From Zancudomyces culisetae (Eukaryota > Kickxellomycota > Harpellomycetes > Harpellales > Legeriomycetaceae): 15,423 nt of DNA. The stretch is taken from the NCBI GenBank assembly GCA_001969505.1, contig LSSK01000460.1, forward strand, positions 1-15,423, read 5' to 3'. The position numbers were made by a program, and so were the translations under genes. The notes under the pieces are model-generated. The model did no database searches and had not been told where the DNA came from. It saw only the letters and a program-made list of their open reading frames with translations. Positions 15,005-15,423 of the stretch are shown here, piece after piece. How positions within the stretch are numbered: the first letter of the stretch is position 1; each line of letters begins with the position of its first letter.

Positions 15005-15423
15005 ATGGAAGAATATACTAATTTACAAGATCCAAGTCAACTAAACTTTGTAAGTTTAACAATATACAAAAACATTAGCATTCTAAAAGGAAATACACTA
15101 TAAGTACAATATAAATATAAATAAATACATTTAAATTACTAGAAACCTGAGGGTAGTAGCGGACCCACACCGCAAGATCACGAAAACGAATTACGACGGG
15201 CCGAGGTCCTCTCGACCATTCTGACAACCGAGGCGCGCGAGCGACTGGGTCGGATTGCGCTGGTCAAGCCAGCCAAGGCGAAACAAATTGAGGATTTGAT
15301 TCTTTCGATTATCCAAAAACGCGGCGGAATTGGTGGGATGCGGGGTGCCAAGGTGACAGAATCTGAATTGATTTCGCTACTCAACCAAATTAATGCTGCC
15401 TCCGAACCCTCCCACACCCACAC
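15005..15423 (+). CDS. PDCD5-family (TFAR19-like) protein, partial at the right edge
   Basis: Exon 1 is 15005-15049 (15 codons, 'MEEYTNLQDPSQLNF') and exon 2 starts at 15143, phase 0. About 108 residues are visible and the frame is open at the edge. The second exon holds the family core: 'ELRRAEVLSTILTTEARERL', then 'GRIALVKPAKAKQIEDLIL', then 'VTESELISLLNQI', which correspond to the helices of the PDCD5 three-helix bundle and the invariant RL..IALVKP block. PDCD5 proteins (yeast YMR074C and relatives) are small acidic-tailed proteins linked to apoptosis-like responses and to the CCT chaperonin in animals; the exact role in fungi is unclear. The N-terminus lacks the usual 'IRxxRLAQL' helix, so an upstream exon or a diverged start is possible. 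Codons in exon 2 are rich in G and C, unlike exon 1. Confidence 0.9.
15050..15142 (+). other. Intron of the PDCD5-family gene
   Basis: GTAAGT donor after codon 15, TTACTAG acceptor at 15136-15142, 93 nt, AT-rich. Stops in frame inside it show it must be removed. The joined frame is in phase 0. Confidence 0.85.

Noticed and set aside
15178-15423. An 82-codon minus-strand frame at the right edge
   Set aside because: Antisense of the PDCD5-family exon 2, which carries the conserved motif in the plus frame.

Overview
The window looks like AT-rich fungal nuclear DNA. Genes have zero or one short intron with GT...AG ends (93, 96 and 306 nt where I can place them), intergenic DNA is full of homopolymers and simple repeats, and the recognisable proteins are fungal or pan-eukaryotic: a CHMP1/Did2 ESCRT-III subunit, a Def1-type CUE protein, a C2 protein with a Q/P-rich tail, and a PDCD5-family protein. 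CTG codons fall on conserved leucine positions in three of these genes, so the standard code is used and the CUG-Ser and CUG-Ala yeast clades are unlikely. I cannot name the species; a yeast-like ascomycete or an early-diverging fungus both fit.

Layout, left to right. Positions 1-1700 (minus) hold most of a gene for an F-box-like/ankyrin-repeat protein whose C-terminal part is a (Lys-Gly)n tract made by a TTTACC hexamer array; it runs off the left edge. Positions 1701-2521 hold debris with short broken reading frames. Positions 2522-3530 (minus) hold a clearly dead cystathionine beta-synthase gene, with several stops and frame changes but with the catalytic lysine context still readable. Positions 3531-5819 are mostly non-coding, with three conspicuous hairpins, a possible tiny spliced ORF at 4841-4999 and the Did2 promoter. 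CHMP1/Did2 (5820-6401, plus) converges on a two-exon C2-domain gene (6687-8408, minus). A gene-free stretch of about 3.9 kb (8409-12265), full of microsatellites and G-tracts, separates that gene from the divergently transcribed two-exon DEF1 homologue (12266-14806, plus). A PDCD5-family gene (15005 onward, plus) runs off the right edge.

The genes do not form a pathway or operon. Did2 acts in endosomal ESCRT-III disassembly, the C2 protein resembles cytokinesis factors of the Inn1/Fic1 type, Def1 acts in degradation of stalled RNA polymerase II, and PDCD5 is a small conserved helical-bundle protein. The left 3.5 kb (ankyrin-family gene, debris, pseudogene) looks like a fast-evolving segment. 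The right part is conserved housekeeping genes set in repeat-rich spacers. I found no credible new multi-gene system. The most interesting items are the decayed CBS gene, the F-box/ankyrin/(KG)n protein, the combination of CUE and 'LQFGSL' motifs in Def1, the possible miniature spliced gene with a hairpin in its intron, and the long repeat-rich intergenic region.
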